DNA of 52,768 bases from Stenotrophomonas sp. HITSZ_GD (GCF_029543105.1 NZ_JARQXB010000020.1:1-52768), one strand, 5' to 3'; shown: positions 26,969-37,421, counted from the first letter of the stretch. The notes: a model not told the origin generated them from the sequence alone. A program made the numbers and translations.

Positions 26969-26982
26969 AGGTGGCAGTCCGA

Positions 26983-27792
<810 letters not shown>

Positions 27793-27986
27793 TGCATTAC
27801 TCCTGATGGGGAACCGGCCGCGAAAAGGAGGTGCGGCCCGCCGTTGGGGCGGTAAAGGTTCCGGGGTTGGGCTTCCCTGTCGTCTCCGTGTCGAACCCCT
27901 CGCGGGGCACCCCGGCACGGATGGTGGCGGCAGGTGTGGATTCGGCGCTGACGTGCGTCGTGGACGGCGCGCCCGGGCGGGCGAAC
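27793..27986 (-). promoter_or_regulatory. Long 5' leader of rpsB, possible S2 autoregulatory region
   Basis: From the promoter below, the rpsB mRNA would have about 190 nt before the ATG. In gammaproteobacteria S2 is known to repress its own operon through a structured rpsB leader. Here GGGGTT and AACCCC can pair across about 23 nt (minus strand, around 27850-27905). I cannot match it to the known leader model without a covariance search. Confidence 0.45.
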
Positions 27987-27992
27987 CGGCGA

Positions 27993-28021
27993 ATGATACC
28001 GGCCCGGCCCGGCCGGGGCAA
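27993..28021 (-). promoter_or_regulatory. Sigma-70 promoter of rpsB-tsf
   Basis: -35 TTGCCC (28016-28021) and -10 TATCAT (27993-27998), with a 17-bp G+C-only spacer, read on the minus strand. It lies between the end of the pilus operon and rpsB. Confidence 0.65.
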
Positions 28022-28031
28022 ATCGGCGGGC

Positions 28032-28733
28032 TCAGGGGGCCGCGGCGGCGGCCGGCAGCTCGGTCTCGTCCAGCGCGTTCAGCCGGGCCAGGAAGCGGCC
28101 ACCCGCATAGCCGTCCACCCGCGCAGGCAATGCCCAGCTGCGTGCCTGCCCGGGCAGGATGTAGCCGGCCAGGTCGGCGTACAGCGGCTCGCGGCGCCCG
28201 TCGGCACCGACGAAGGCCAGGTCGGCCAGCCGGGCGTGCAGCGGCCCCGGGTTGTGGATGCGCAGGTGGGGCCCGTCCCGGCCGGCGAGGACCTCGGCGA
28301 GCAGCGCCGGTCGCGAGGGCAGCGCCTCGCGTGGGAGGACGAACACGGGCGCGGAGTAGCGCAGCAGCCCGGTGGCGGGCGCCGCGTCGCCCCGGCGCTG
28401 TTCGATCACCAGCCGGTAGGCCCGTTCCGCCTGGGCCGGGGGCGAGCCCAGCCGCACCACGCGCAGGAGCTGTTCGCCGGCGGCGGCGACCTCGAAGCGT
28501 GCCGGGCTCACCGCCAGGTCGGTGGCCGGCACCAACCGGTCGGCGTCGTCCTGCTGCTCCCATACATACAGTCGTGCTTCGGCGGGCCATGGCGCGCCAC
28601 CCTCGTTGGCGAGCCGCACCAGCGCCTGTGGCGCCTCGGCGGGCAGGTCCACCGTGATGGGGCTCACGCGCAGGCCCTCGGCCCGGCCAGGGGCGGGCAG
28701 CAGCGCCAGCAGCAACCAGGCCAGGCGGCGCAT
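28032..28733 (-). CDS. Second periplasmic pilus chaperone
   Basis: A 233-aa PapD-like chaperone: signal peptide [18 protein letters not shown], then [25 protein letters not shown] (first Ig-like domain), LLRVVRLG (subunit-binding strand) and [12 protein letters not shown], with a second domain to the end. It is the last gene of the Csu-type operon and differs clearly from the chaperone at 32521-33258, though both share the start LRVSP/LQLAPTSI. Three bases separate it from the small gene upstream. It may serve that subunit or the tip protein. Confidence 0.85.
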   Translation of the reverse strand: MRRLAWLLLALLPAPGRAEGLRVSPITVDLPAEAPQALVRLANEGGAPWPAEARLYVWEQQDDADRLVPATDLAVSPARFEVAAAGEQLLRVVRLGSPPAQAERAYRLVIEQRRGDAAPATGLLRYSAPVFVLPREALPSRPALLAEVLAGRDGPHLRIHNPGPLHARLADLAFVGADGRREPLYADLAGYILPGQARSWALPARVDGYAGGRFLARLNALDETELPAAAAAP

Positions 28734-28736
28734 GGC

Positions 28737-29015
28737 TCAGAAGGTGTAGGTGGTGAACTCGGCCTCGTTCGCATCCTGCTGGGGCGAGGGCGGGGTGAGG
28801 GCGCGCAGCCGGGCCGATGCCGGGCTCGACGCATGATCGCGCGCCACCGGCAAGCCATCGCCGCAGCGGGCGGGCGCGGGGCCGGCGGTGGCCGTCGGCG
28901 CCAGCGCGCAGGCGTCCACCACGCGCAGTCGCACGTGCAGCGAGCGGGTGTCGGCGGCGAAGGCGGGCGCGCTCAGCGCGAGCAGGCCCGGCACCATCCA
29001 CAGAAAGGATTTCAT
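28737..29015 (-). CDS. Small secreted protein of the pilus operon, function unknown
   Basis: A 92-aa protein with a clear signal peptide ([20 protein letters not shown]). The mature 70 residues start [20 protein letters not shown], contain two cysteines (DACAL and ARCGDG) and end in EFTTYTF. The beginning resembles the start of spore-coat-U subunits (ADTTTFNVRIAITKACTIT) but the rest is far too short for a full subunit. It may be a shortened pilin, a terminator subunit or a degenerate gene. It lies between the tip-protein gene and the second chaperone. Confidence 0.6.
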   Translation of the reverse strand: MKSFLWMVPGLLALSAPAFAADTRSLHVRLRVVDACALAPTATAGPAPARCGDGLPVARDHASSPASARLRALTPPSPQQDANEAEFTTYTF

Positions 29016-29118
29016 GCGAGGGAGGAATCAGGGAAGCCGCAGTCGTTATCGGCGCCGCACGCCGCTTCTTCAGCCATGCACCGGCGGCGCCTGAACCGGC
29101 CGCCGGCGATTCATCCGC

Positions 29119-30135
29119 TCAGTAGGTGATCGTCACCGTCACCGTATCGGTGTAGCTGCCGGCGGCTGGCTGTTGCGGCGGCACCCGGCCATACACCGTG
29201 ACCGTCTGCGCGCTGCCGGTACCGGTGCCGGCCTGGGTGTCGGTGCCGATCGTCGTGCCCCAGCGCTGCGTGCGCGCGCTGTCGCGGTACAGCTCGTAGC
29301 TGACGTAGCTGCCGGTGCTGCCCAGCCGCATCCGCCGCGTGCTGCTGCTGGCGTTGGCGCCATTGTCCAGGCCGATGTTCCAGGCCGTCTGGTTGGTGCA
29401 GGTCAGCCCGAGGGTGGTGGTGCGGTCCAGGTTGCCGGCGATGGCGGGCGCGGTCACGGTGCCGAAGTCCAGGTCGCTGGTGACATACGTGCTGCATTGC
29501 GGCGCCACGCTGGCGGTGACGCTGAAAGGGAAGGCATTGCTGGCGGTCTTGGCGCCGGTGATGGCGGTGGTGCAGGTGCTGGGCACGGTGGTGTTGCCGA
29601 TGATGCTCTCGTTGTAGGCGTACTGGAGGGTGGTGGCCGCGCCGCTGAAGTTGCTGGCGTAGCTGCCCACCGTCAGCGACTGCCCGCTCGGTACGCGTCC
29701 GTACAAGGTGACTTGCTGGGTCAGCGCGCCGCCGAGCACCGGCACCGAATAGGCGAGGTCCACCACCAGCGGGTTGGGCACGGTGGCGTTGCCGGTGGCG
29801 CCCCACACCTGCGTGCGCGCGCTGTCGCGATAAATCTGGTACTGCAAGGTGTTGCTGCCGCTGCTCAGCCGGCGCGGCAGGTACTGGCCCACGCCGCCAC
29901 TGCCATCGCCGATGCTCAGGCACAGCCGCACGCGGGCGGTGCCCAGCACGCTCAGGCCCGCGGTATTGCAGGTCACGTTGAACGTGGTGGTGGCATCGCG
30001 CGTGGCCGTGGCGGTGACCGGGCCGAACGCCAGCGTGGAAGGCTGCACGGTGCACGTGGTGTCCGCGCGGGCCGCGCCGACGATGCCGCACCACAGCGCG
30101 CACGCGGCCAGCGCGAGCCACAGGCCGCGACTCAC
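29119..30135 (-). CDS. Two-domain spore coat U pilus protein, likely tip adhesin
   Basis: A 338-aa protein: signal peptide ending GAARA, then two spore-coat-U domains (about 25-180 and 185-338), each with a CTV/CTT cysteine start, an LxFGxVTA motif and a YRDSARTQ.WG segment. It ends VTVTITY like the major subunit. In archaic Csu pili such a two-domain protein (CsuE) forms the adhesive tip. The start codon is GTG (30133-30135), overlapping the usher stop as GTGA. Confidence 0.85.
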   Translation of the reverse strand: MSRGLWLALAACALWCGIVGAARADTTCTVQPSTLAFGPVTATATRDATTTFNVTCNTAGLSVLGTARVRLCLSIGDGSGGVGQYLPRRLSSGSNTLQYQIYRDSARTQVWGATGNATVPNPLVVDLAYSVPVLGGALTQQVTLYGRVPSGQSLTVGSYASNFSGAATTLQYAYNESIIGNTTVPSTCTTAITGAKTASNAFPFSVTASVAPQCSTYVTSDLDFGTVTAPAIAGNLDRTTTLGLTCTNQTAWNIGLDNGANASSSTRRMRLGSTGSYVSYELYRDSARTQRWGTTIGTDTQAGTGTGSAQTVTVYGRVPPQQPAAGSYTDTVTVTITY

Positions 30136-32507
30136 GGCGCCTCCGGCAGGCAGCGCAGCGGGCCGATCCGCGGCATCTCGCTGACCGTGTCGGTTGGATA
30201 GTCGAACGCGACGCGGCAGCGGCCCTGCGGCCCGTCCACCCGCAGCACGTTGTGCGGCTGCAGCGTATCCAGGTAGGCCTGGCCGTCGTAGCCGACGATC
30301 ACCCCGCGATCCTCGGCGCCAACCTGGCGCACCCGGCTTCCCAGCGGCAGGGGCTGGCCTTGCGCGTCGTGCAGGGTCAGCAACGCCGCGCGAACCGGCT
30401 CGACGCGGAAATCCACCCGCACGCCGGCCTGCTGGCGCGGGGTCACTTCATCCTCCACGCGGGCCACGCGCACGTTGGCCGGCAGCCCGAGCGTATCGAT
30501 CGAGAGCCGGTTGCGTTGCCACGAGCGCAGCGGGGTCACCAGCAGCACGCCGTGTTCGTCGGTCACCCCGACCAGCCGGTTTTCCAGCCGCACGGGCACG
30601 TTCGGATAGCCGCCGGTATCGACCACGGCGAACGCATCCTGGATGTCGCGCGCGGCGAACACGTGCGGGCCCATCCACACCAGGCTGCCGCTCGCGCTGG
30701 CATAGGCGTAGGTATCGCCGCCTTGCCGCGCCGCGCCGGCGGCGTAGCGGCCGGCGTCGTTGAGCCAGCCGATCTCGGCCAGCCCGCCACCGCCGTCGTC
30801 GCCCGCGCTGGCCTGCACGCGCCAGCCGAACGCGCCCGCGTCGCCGTCGCCGGGCAGCGGGCGCGACAGGTCGGCCACCAGTGCCTGGCGGTCGCCGTTG
30901 CGCTGCGCGGCGAGGTTGAGCTGGCGCTCGGCACCCAGCGTGGTGGCCAGCGTGAGATAGGCGCTGCGATCGTTGTCGTCGTCCAGGTTCTGGCTCAGCG
31001 ACAGGCTCGCCGACCAACTGCGCGCGAAGTTGCGCGACCAGAACGCGCTGACGTAGCGCGCATCGCGCGCCTGCGGATAGGCCAGCGCGACGTAACCCAC
31101 GCTCAGCGCGCCCACGCGCGGCAGGTTCACCCCCAGCACCGCGTGGTCGCTGGCGGTGGCCGGCAGGCTGCCTTGCAGCGCGCCGAGGTCGCGGTAGTCG
31201 CCGTGGGTGCGCAGCGTGCCCAGGTTCACGTTGAACACGCGGTTGTTCCACTCGTAGTCCAAGCCGTACTGGCCGCCGCGCAGGCCGCGGTAGCGGCTGC
31301 GGGCGTACGAGGCGCTCGCCACGCCACCGCGCAAGCCGAGCAGCCAGGCGCCCCCCACGCCCGCATTGCCCACGCCGCCGCCGCCCTCGGCGTGGGCTTC
31401 CAGCGTCATCTGGTCGCTCACGCCGCGGCGCAGGCTGGCGCTGGCCACGGTGGCCTGGTCGTAGGCGAAGGAGCGCAGGCCGTAGTCGGCGCGCATCCGG
31501 CCCACGCCCAGCGACCAGTCCGTCAGGCCCTTGGCCAGCAGCTGGGGGGTGCCGTAGAGCGCGAAATCCAGGGTGCGCACGCGGCCGAACGCATCGGTCA
31601 CCACGAGCTGCGCGTTGCCCGCGCCGTTGATGCCCGGCTGGCTGGCCAGCTGGAACGGGCCGGCCGGCACTTCGCCGCTGTACTGGCGCAGGCCCTCCAC
31701 GTAGAGCTCGACATTGGAAGGCACCGTGGCCTCGCCGAGGAAGGTCGGGGTCGGCGTGAGCACGCGATAGGGCTGCAAGGCGAAGTTGCGGCCGATCTGG
31801 ATGCCGCCCAACCGCACGGTGCGGCTCCAATCGAGGAAGCCGGCATAGAAGTCGCCCAGTTGCAGGCTCAGCGCCGAGTGGGGGAAGTCGAACTGCCAGG
31901 TGGTGTCCAGGCGGACGTTTTCGTGCCGCCAGCGATGGCCTGGCGCAGGGTCGGTATAGGCCTGGCTGAGCATCGTGTGGCGCAGCACCCCGTTGCCCAG
32001 GCCGAAGACGCGCAGTTCGGTGCCCAACGAGGCCTGGGTGTCGCCGCCGGCGTGGTGGGCGTAGAGGTCGTAGTTGAGCAGCACCCCGGGCGAGGCGCTG
32101 GCGGAGGCCGCGGCCTGCTCGACCTCGCCCAGCCGCGTGGGCGGCAACGTCAGCGCCGACCAGGGCGCGGTGAGCGACAGGCGCTGCTGCGCGGCGTCGT
32201 ACTGCACGATCACGCCTTCCAGCAGCTGCAGCGGCAGCCAGTCGTCCGGGCTGCGGCCGGGCAGGGCGAAGCCGATGTCGCGCAGCGTGGAGACCCGCGC
32301 CTGCAGGCGGCCTTCGCGCTCGACGATCTGCATCAACCCGCGCGGGCGGTCGTTGAGCGTCACCTCCAGGTAAAGGGTCTGGGTCTGCGGCGCCTGCACG
32401 GGCAGCATCGCGGGCAGGTCGGCGGCGTCGAAGGCGCCTTCGGCCGCCGGCCCGCCGCTTCCGGCTGGCGCGGCGAGCGCGCGCGCGATGCCGGATGCGA
32501 GCAGCAT
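30132..32507 (-). CDS. Outer membrane usher of archaic (Csu-type) pilus
   Basis: A 791-aa fimbrial usher. TLYLEVTLNDRPRGLMQI is the N-terminal domain. The barrel and plug region includes FLGEATVPSNVELYVEGLRQYSGEVPAGPFQLASQPGINGAGNAQLVVTDAFGR in separate recognisable pieces, then the C-terminal GYDGQAYLDTL and GRCRVAFDYP. It translocates chaperone-bound subunits across the outer membrane. The ATG at 32507 gives a short signal sequence (MLLASGIARALAAPA) 13 bp after the chaperone stop; the frame is open further upstream inside that gene. Confidence 0.9.
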   Translation of the reverse strand: MLLASGIARALAAPAGSGGPAAEGAFDAADLPAMLPVQAPQTQTLYLEVTLNDRPRGLMQIVEREGRLQARVSTLRDIGFALPGRSPDDWLPLQLLEGVIVQYDAAQQRLSLTAPWSALTLPPTRLGEVEQAAASASASPGVLLNYDLYAHHAGGDTQASLGTELRVFGLGNGVLRHTMLSQAYTDPAPGHRWRHENVRLDTTWQFDFPHSALSLQLGDFYAGFLDWSRTVRLGGIQIGRNFALQPYRVLTPTPTFLGEATVPSNVELYVEGLRQYSGEVPAGPFQLASQPGINGAGNAQLVVTDAFGRVRTLDFALYGTPQLLAKGLTDWSLGVGRMRADYGLRSFAYDQATVASASLRRGVSDQMTLEAHAEGGGGVGNAGVGGAWLLGLRGGVASASYARSRYRGLRGGQYGLDYEWNNRVFNVNLGTLRTHGDYRDLGALQGSLPATASDHAVLGVNLPRVGALSVGYVALAYPQARDARYVSAFWSRNFARSWSASLSLSQNLDDDNDRSAYLTLATTLGAERQLNLAAQRNGDRQALVADLSRPLPGDGDAGAFGWRVQASAGDDGGGGLAEIGWLNDAGRYAAGAARQGGDTYAYASASGSLVWMGPHVFAARDIQDAFAVVDTGGYPNVPVRLENRLVGVTDEHGVLLVTPLRSWQRNRLSIDTLGLPANVRVARVEDEVTPRQQAGVRVDFRVEPVRAALLTLHDAQGQPLPLGSRVRQVGAEDRGVIVGYDGQAYLDTLQPHNVLRVDGPQGRCRVAFDYPTDTVSEMPRIGPLRCLPEAP

Positions 32508-32520
32508 CGGCCATAACGCC

Positions 32521-33258
32521 CTAGCGCGGCGCTGCGGCCAGCGGCAGCGGGCGTTGCGCCGGCTCACCGTTGATCCTCGCCAGCAGGGTGGCGCCCTGCA
32601 ATTCGCGCCACGGCCGCCCGAGCGGCCAGCGCATGGTCTGCCCAGACAGGACATAGCCGACCAGCCCCGATTGCACGGTGCGTGGCGCGCCGCCGCCGGC
32701 CAGCGCGAGATCGGCGATCTGCGCATGGCCATCGCCGTCGTTGCTCAGCTCCAGCACCGCCTGGCCCTGCGCATCCGCCGACAGCCGCGCGCGCAGGCGC
32801 GGGGCCGGTTCGGCGCCGACTTCGCTCGGCGGCGTGAGGAAGATCGGCACCGAATAGCGCAGCACGAACTGGGTGCCGGTCCTGGCGGGGTCGAACCCGG
32901 GCAGCTCATCCACGATGACCCGGTAACCCACCTCCTGCGCGGCAGGCGGCGGCACCGCGCGCACCACGCGCAGCAACTGCTTTTCGCCGGCGGCCAGGCT
33001 GCGCATCGGCGGGCTGACCAGCAGGTCGTCGGTGGGCTGCAGTTCGTCGCGGCCCTCGCGCTGGGTCCAGCGGTAGACGCGCGCCTGCACCTGCATCGGC
33101 GCGCTGCCGCTGTTGGTCAGCCACAGGCCATCGGCCTGCTGCCCGGCATGCAAGGTGATGGATGTCGGCGCCAGTTGCAGACTCGCGGCGCTGGTCGCCC
33201 CCGCGACCCCCCAGCCCATCAGTGCCAGCCACCACGCCGTGCGGTTGCGCGCGGCCAT
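32521..33258 (-). CDS. Periplasmic pilus chaperone (CsuC-like)
   Basis: A 245-aa PapD-type chaperone: signal peptide ending ATSAA, then SLQLAPTSITLHAGQQADGLWLTNSG, EKQLLRVVRA (subunit-binding strand) and FVLRYSVPIFLTPP. It holds subunits by donor-strand complementation before delivery to the usher. It lies 8 bp after the major-subunit gene. Confidence 0.9.
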   Translation of the reverse strand: MAARNRTAWWLALMGWGVAGATSAASLQLAPTSITLHAGQQADGLWLTNSGSAPMQVQARVYRWTQREGRDELQPTDDLLVSPPMRSLAAGEKQLLRVVRAVPPPAAQEVGYRVIVDELPGFDPARTGTQFVLRYSVPIFLTPPSEVGAEPAPRLRARLSADAQGQAVLELSNDGDGHAQIADLALAGGGAPRTVQSGLVGYVLSGQTMRWPLGRPWRELQGATLLARINGEPAQRPLPLAAAPR

Positions 33259-33266
33259 GGAGCGGC

Positions 33267-33791
33267 TCAATACGTGATCGTCGCGGTCACGGTGTCCTGG
33301 TAACTGCCTGCCGCGGCGTTGGCCAGGCTCGGGTTGGCGACCCGGCCGAACACCGGGAAGGTCTGGTTGGCGCCGTTGCCGCTGCCGCTGACCACGTTGG
33401 TGCCGGTCGTGCTGCCCCACACCTGGGTGCGCGCCGAATCCTGGTACAGCTGGTAGGGCACGAAGTTGTTGCCGGTCACCGTGGTGTCGGTGTTGCGCAT
33501 GCGGCGGGTGGTCACGTCGTTGGCGGTGGCGGCGTTGAGGCCGGCGTTGAGCGCGATGGAGTAGGGCGTGAGCGCGGTGCACTGCGCCGTGACGCTGCCG
33601 GCGGCATCGGTGTTGCCCGTGGCGGTGGAGCTGACGGTGCCGAAGTCGACATCCGTGGCCGCCGCGGCGGTGATCGTGCAGGCCTTGGTGATGGCGATGC
33701 GCACGTTGAAGGTCGTGGTATCGGCGGCCAGCACGGCCGGGGACAGGGCCACCAGGCTGGTGGCGAGCACTGCTGCGGCGGGAATACGCAT
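33267..33791 (-). CDS. Spore coat U family major pilin (CsuA/B-like)
   Basis: A 174-aa protein: signal peptide ending PAVLA, mature start ADTTTFNVRIAITKACTIT, two cysteines (KACT and AQCT), the VDFGTVSS motif, the YQLYQDSARTQVWGS segment and the C-terminal strand DTVTATITY. It is the likely main subunit of an archaic chaperone-usher pilus used for surface attachment. GGAGG precedes the ATG. It is the first gene of a six-gene operon, divergent from map. Confidence 0.88.
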   Translation of the reverse strand: MRIPAAAVLATSLVALSPAVLAADTTTFNVRIAITKACTITAAAATDVDFGTVSSTATGNTDAAGSVTAQCTALTPYSIALNAGLNAATANDVTTRRMRNTDTTVTGNNFVPYQLYQDSARTQVWGSTTGTNVVSGSGNGANQTFPVFGRVANPSLANAAAGSYQDTVTATITY

Positions 33792-33960
33792 GGAAACCTC
33801 CGTGGCCAGGAAGGCACGGCGGCGCCGTGCGGTAGTGGGACATCGGGATGCTGCCCGCCGGTTGTAGGGCGCGGGAAGTGCACTGGGCGTGATGGTCAAT
33901 TCATCTAAGTGATTGAATGACAAGGAAAATGTGAGCCACGTCAAAGGACGCGGCCGGTTC

Positions 33961-34011
33961 TTGCCGAAAGCGCGCATTACTTGCCGAAAATGTGCCGCGT
34001 TCAGTAATGCG
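33961..34011. promoter_or_regulatory. Direct and inverted repeats between the pilus operon and map
   Basis: TTGCCGAAA occurs at 33961-33969 and again at 33981-33989, exactly 20 bp apart. CGCATTAC (33973-33980) and GTAATGCG (34004-34011) form an inverted pair. Two direct copies two helical turns apart suggest a dimeric regulator site for one of the divergent genes. Confidence 0.45.
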
Positions 34012-34028
34012 GCGGGATCGGCGATAAT
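34000..34028 (+). promoter_or_regulatory. Candidate promoter of map, possibly leaderless
   Basis: -10 GATAAT (34023-34028) with a weak -35 TTCAGT (34000-34005), spacer 17. The expected start of transcription falls at or next to the map ATG (34036), and no Shine-Dalgarno sequence precedes that ATG. Confidence 0.4.
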
Positions 34029-34035
34029 TGCGGCC

Positions 34036-34812
34036 ATGACCGTGAACCTCAAAACCCCGCAGGAAATCGAGCTGATGCGGGTGGCCGGCCGGCTCGCCGC
34101 CGAAGTGCTCGACATCATCACCCCGCACGTGAAGCCCGGTGTCACCACCGCCGAGCTGGACCGCATCTGCCACGACCACATCATCCATGTGCAGGGCGCG
34201 ATCCCGGCCAACGTCGGTTACCGCGGCTTCCCCAAGACGGTGTGCACGTCGGTCAACAACGTGATCTGCCACGGCATCCCGAGCGAGGCCAAGGTCCTCA
34301 AGGACGGGGACATCGTCAACATCGACGTCACCGTCATCAAGGACGGCTGGCACGGCGACACCAGCCGCATGTACTACGTCGGCACGCCCTCGGTGATGGC
34401 CAAGCGCCTGGTGGAGACCACCAAGGAAGCGATGTGGCGCGGCATCCGCGCGGTGAAGCCGGGCGCCACGCTGGGCGACGTGGGCCACGCGATCCAGCAG
34501 TACGCCGAAGGCGAGCGTTTCAGCGTGGTGCGCGAGTACTGCGGGCATGGCATCGGCAAGGTCTACCACGACGAACCGCAGGTGCTGCACTACGGGCGCC
34601 CGGGCGACGGCCTGGTGCTCAAGCCGGGCATGACCTTCACCATCGAGCCGATGATCAACGAGGGCACCCGCTACACCAAGGTGCTGCCGGACGGCTGGAC
34701 CGTGGTCACCAAGGACCGCAAGCTCTCGGCGCAGTGGGAACACATGATCGCCGTGACCGAGGACGGCGTGGACGTGTTGACGCTCTCGCCCAACGATCCC
34801 GGCCACGCGTGA
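34036..34812 (+). CDS. map: Methionine aminopeptidase, type I
   Basis: A 258-aa protein. The metal ligands fall at D97, D108, H171, E204 and E235, in NIDVTV, WHGDTSRM, YCGHGIGKVYHDEP, TIEPMI and WEHMIAV, the same numbering as E. coli Map. It removes the initiator methionine from new proteins. In many bacteria map lies beside rpsB; here the pilus operon (about 6 kb) stands between them. The stop overlaps the GTG start of glnD. Confidence 0.97.
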   Translation: MTVNLKTPQEIELMRVAGRLAAEVLDIITPHVKPGVTTAELDRICHDHIIHVQGAIPANVGYRGFPKTVCTSVNNVICHGIPSEAKVLKDGDIVNIDVTVIKDGWHGDTSRMYYVGTPSVMAKRLVETTKEAMWRGIRAVKPGATLGDVGHAIQQYAEGERFSVVREYCGHGIGKVYHDEPQVLHYGRPGDGLVLKPGMTFTIEPMINEGTRYTKVLPDGWTVVTKDRKLSAQWEHMIAVTEDGVDVLTLSPNDPGHA

Positions 34813-37421
34813 GCGGGCTGCCGGCCGCCGCCGTCCCGGATTCCGGCGTCGCCGGTGATGGGGATTGGGCGGCCCAGGCACGGCAGCTGCTGAGCCAGGG
34901 CGATGCGCGGCTGAGCCGCCGCTTCGACCAGGGCGACGACATCGACCGCCTCGTGGCGCTGCGCGCCCGCGCGGTGGACCACCTGATCCGCGACGCCTGG
35001 CGGCGCTGCGTGCCGGCCGGCGCGGGCCTCTCGCTGCACGCGGTCGGCGGCTACGGGCGCGGGGAGCTGTTCCCGCGTTCGGACATCGACGTGCTGGTGC
35101 TCGGCGAGCCCGATGCCCAGCAGGCGAACGAGTCGGCGATCGCGCGTCTGTTCGCGCTGCTGTGGGATGCCGGGCTGCCGGTGAGCCACGCGGTGCGTTC
35201 GGCCGCGCAGTGCACCGCCGCGGCGGCGGACCAGACCGTGATGACAGCGCTGATCGAATCGCGCCCGCTGATCGCCGATGCCCAGGCCAGCGCCGCGCTG
35301 GCCGATGCCATCGCGCCGGCGCGGCTGTGGCCGCCGCGCGAATTCTTCATCGCCAAGCGCGAGGAACTGCAGGCGCGTCACCAGCGCTTCGGCGATACCG
35401 CCGACAACCTGGAGCCGGACCTGAAGGATGGCCCCGGCGGCCTGCGCGACCTGCACACGCTGGGCTGGATGGCGCTGCGCGCCTTCGGCGTGCATGACCT
35501 CGAAGCGCTCGTCGGCCTGGGCCACCTGGGCCAGGACGAAGCGGCCGCGCTGCGGCGCGAGCGGCGCGAGCTGGCGCGGTTGCGCTACGGCCTGCACCTG
35601 GTGGCCAACCGCCCCGAGGAGCGCCTGCGCTTCGATTACCAGAAGACCCTGGCGCAACGCCTGGGCTATGCCGACGACCCGGAAAGCCTGGGCGTGGAAA
35701 AGATGATGCAGCGCTTCTACCGCAGCGCCGGCCTGGTGCGGCGGATCAGCGACCGCCTGCTGCAGCGCTTCGAGGAACAGTTCGACGGCGAAGCGGTGCC
35801 GGTGCCGCTGGGCGAGGGCTTCTCGCTGCGCCGCGGCTACCTGGCCGCCGACGACGCCGGCTGGCCGCATCGCGACGTGATGCAGGTGTTCGCCTTGTTC
35901 GCCACCTGGGCGGCGCATCGCGAAGTGCGCGGCCTGCATTCGCTCACCGCGCGCGCGCTGGCCGAGTACCTGCCGCGCCTGCCGTCCTACGAAGATGCCA
36001 GCCCCGCGGCACGCGAACGTTTCCTTGGCCTGCTGCGCGGGCCGCGCGCGGTCGAAACGCTCGGCCGCATGGCCCGGCTGGGCGTGCTGGGGCAGTGGAT
36101 TCCCGCCTTCGCGCAGGTCTCCGGGCGCATGCAGTTCGACCTGTTCCACGTCTACACCGTGGACCAGCACACGCTGATGGTGCTGCGGAATATCGCGTTG
36201 TTCGCCAGCGGCCGCGCCGACGAGCGCTTCTCCATCGCGCACGAAGTGTGGCCGCGCCTGCGCAAGCCCGAACTGCTGCTGCTGGCCGGCCTGTTCCATG
36301 ACATCGCCAAGGGCCGTGGCGGCGACCATTCCGAACTCGGCGCGGTAGACGCGCGCGTGTTCTGCCAGGCGCACCTGCTCAGCGATGGCGACACCGAGCT
36401 GGTGGCCTGGCTGGTGGAGCAGCACCTGCGCATGTCGGTCACCGCGCAGAAGCAGGACATCTCCGATGCGGAGGTGATCCACCGCTTCGCCTCGCTGGTC
36501 GGCAACCGCGAGCGCCTGGACTACCTGTACCTGCTCACCTGCGCAGACATCGCCGGTACCAGCCCCAAGCTGTGGAATGCCTGGAAGGACCGCCTGCTGG
36601 CGGACCTGTATTTCGCCACCCGCCGCGCGCTGCGCGACGGCCTGGAGCACCCGCTACCGCGCGAGGAGCGCCTGCGCGAGGCACGCGAATCCGCGCGCGC
36701 ACTGCTCAACGTGCAGGGCCTGGACGATGCCACCATCGACCGCCAGTTCGCCGGCATGCCGGACGAGAGCTTCCTGCGCTTCCGCCCGGAGCAACTGGCC
36801 TGGCAGGCCGCGTCGCTGACCGAAGTGGAGATCGGCGACACCCTGGTGAAGGCGCGCCGCGCCGCACCGGACAACGACGCGCTGGAAGTGTTCGTCTACT
36901 CGCCCGACCGCGATGGCCTGTTCGCCGCGATCGTGATGACGCTGGACCGCAAGGGCTACGGCATCCATCGCGCGCGCGTGCTCGATGCCCCCAACGCGGC
37001 CATCTTCGACACCTTCGAGGTGCTGCCGGCCGACAGCTACGCCGATGGCGACCCCGAAGCGCTGGCCTTCGCCTTGCGCGAGGTGCTGGCCGGCGACCTG
37101 CAACGCCTGCGCCCTTCGCGGCGCGTGGTGCCGCGCCAGCTGCGGCACTTCCGCTTCGCCCCGCGCATCGACTTCAGCGACAGCGCCGGCGGCCGCCGCA
37201 CGCGCCTGAGCCTGGTCGCGCCGGATCGCCCCGGCCTGCTCGCCGATGTCGCCCAGGTGCTGCGCAGCCAGCACTTGCGCGTGCACGATGCGCGCATCGC
37301 CACCTTCGGCGAACGCGCCGAGGACCAGTTCCAGATTACCGACGAGCACGACCAGCCGCTGCCCGAAGCCTCCCGTGAGGGGCTGCGCGAGGCGCTGTCT
37401 GCCTGTCTCGACCCCCAGTAA
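34809..37421 (+). CDS. glnD: Bifunctional PII uridylyltransferase/uridylyl-removing enzyme
   Basis: An 870-aa protein. The nucleotidyltransferase motif [15 protein letters not shown] lies at residues 80-94, the GlnD-typical [17 protein letters not shown] near 205, the HD-domain motif [17 protein letters not shown] near 495, and two C-terminal ACT domains start near 690 ([14 protein letters not shown]) and 798 ([14 protein letters not shown]). It reads glutamine and modifies PII, controlling nitrogen metabolism. The start is GTG at 34809, in the overlap GTGA with the map stop. Confidence 0.97.
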   Translation: MSGLPAAAVPDSGVAGDGDWAAQARQLLSQGDARLSRRFDQGDDIDRLVALRARAVDHLIRDAWRRCVPAGAGLSLHAVGGYGRGELFPRSDIDVLVLGEPDAQQANESAIARLFALLWDAGLPVSHAVRSAAQCTAAAADQTVMTALIESRPLIADAQASAALADAIAPARLWPPREFFIAKREELQARHQRFGDTADNLEPDLKDGPGGLRDLHTLGWMALRAFGVHDLEALVGLGHLGQDEAAALRRERRELARLRYGLHLVANRPEERLRFDYQKTLAQRLGYADDPESLGVEKMMQRFYRSAGLVRRISDRLLQRFEEQFDGEAVPVPLGEGFSLRRGYLAADDAGWPHRDVMQVFALFATWAAHREVRGLHSLTARALAEYLPRLPSYEDASPAARERFLGLLRGPRAVETLGRMARLGVLGQWIPAFAQVSGRMQFDLFHVYTVDQHTLMVLRNIALFASGRADERFSIAHEVWPRLRKPELLLLAGLFHDIAKGRGGDHSELGAVDARVFCQAHLLSDGDTELVAWLVEQHLRMSVTAQKQDISDAEVIHRFASLVGNRERLDYLYLLTCADIAGTSPKLWNAWKDRLLADLYFATRRALRDGLEHPLPREERLREARESARALLNVQGLDDATIDRQFAGMPDESFLRFRPEQLAWQAASLTEVEIGDTLVKARRAAPDNDALEVFVYSPDRDGLFAAIVMTLDRKGYGIHRARVLDAPNAAIFDTFEVLPADSYADGDPEALAFALREVLAGDLQRLRPSRRVVPRQLRHFRFAPRIDFSDSAGGRRTRLSLVAPDRPGLLADVAQVLRSQHLRVHDARIATFGERAEDQFQITDEHDQPLPEASREGLREALSACLDPQ

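Noticed and set aside
33910-33945. Sigma-54 promoter for the pilus operon
   Set aside because: TGGC and TTG elements are present on the minus strand but the spacing is wrong for -24/-12 promoters.
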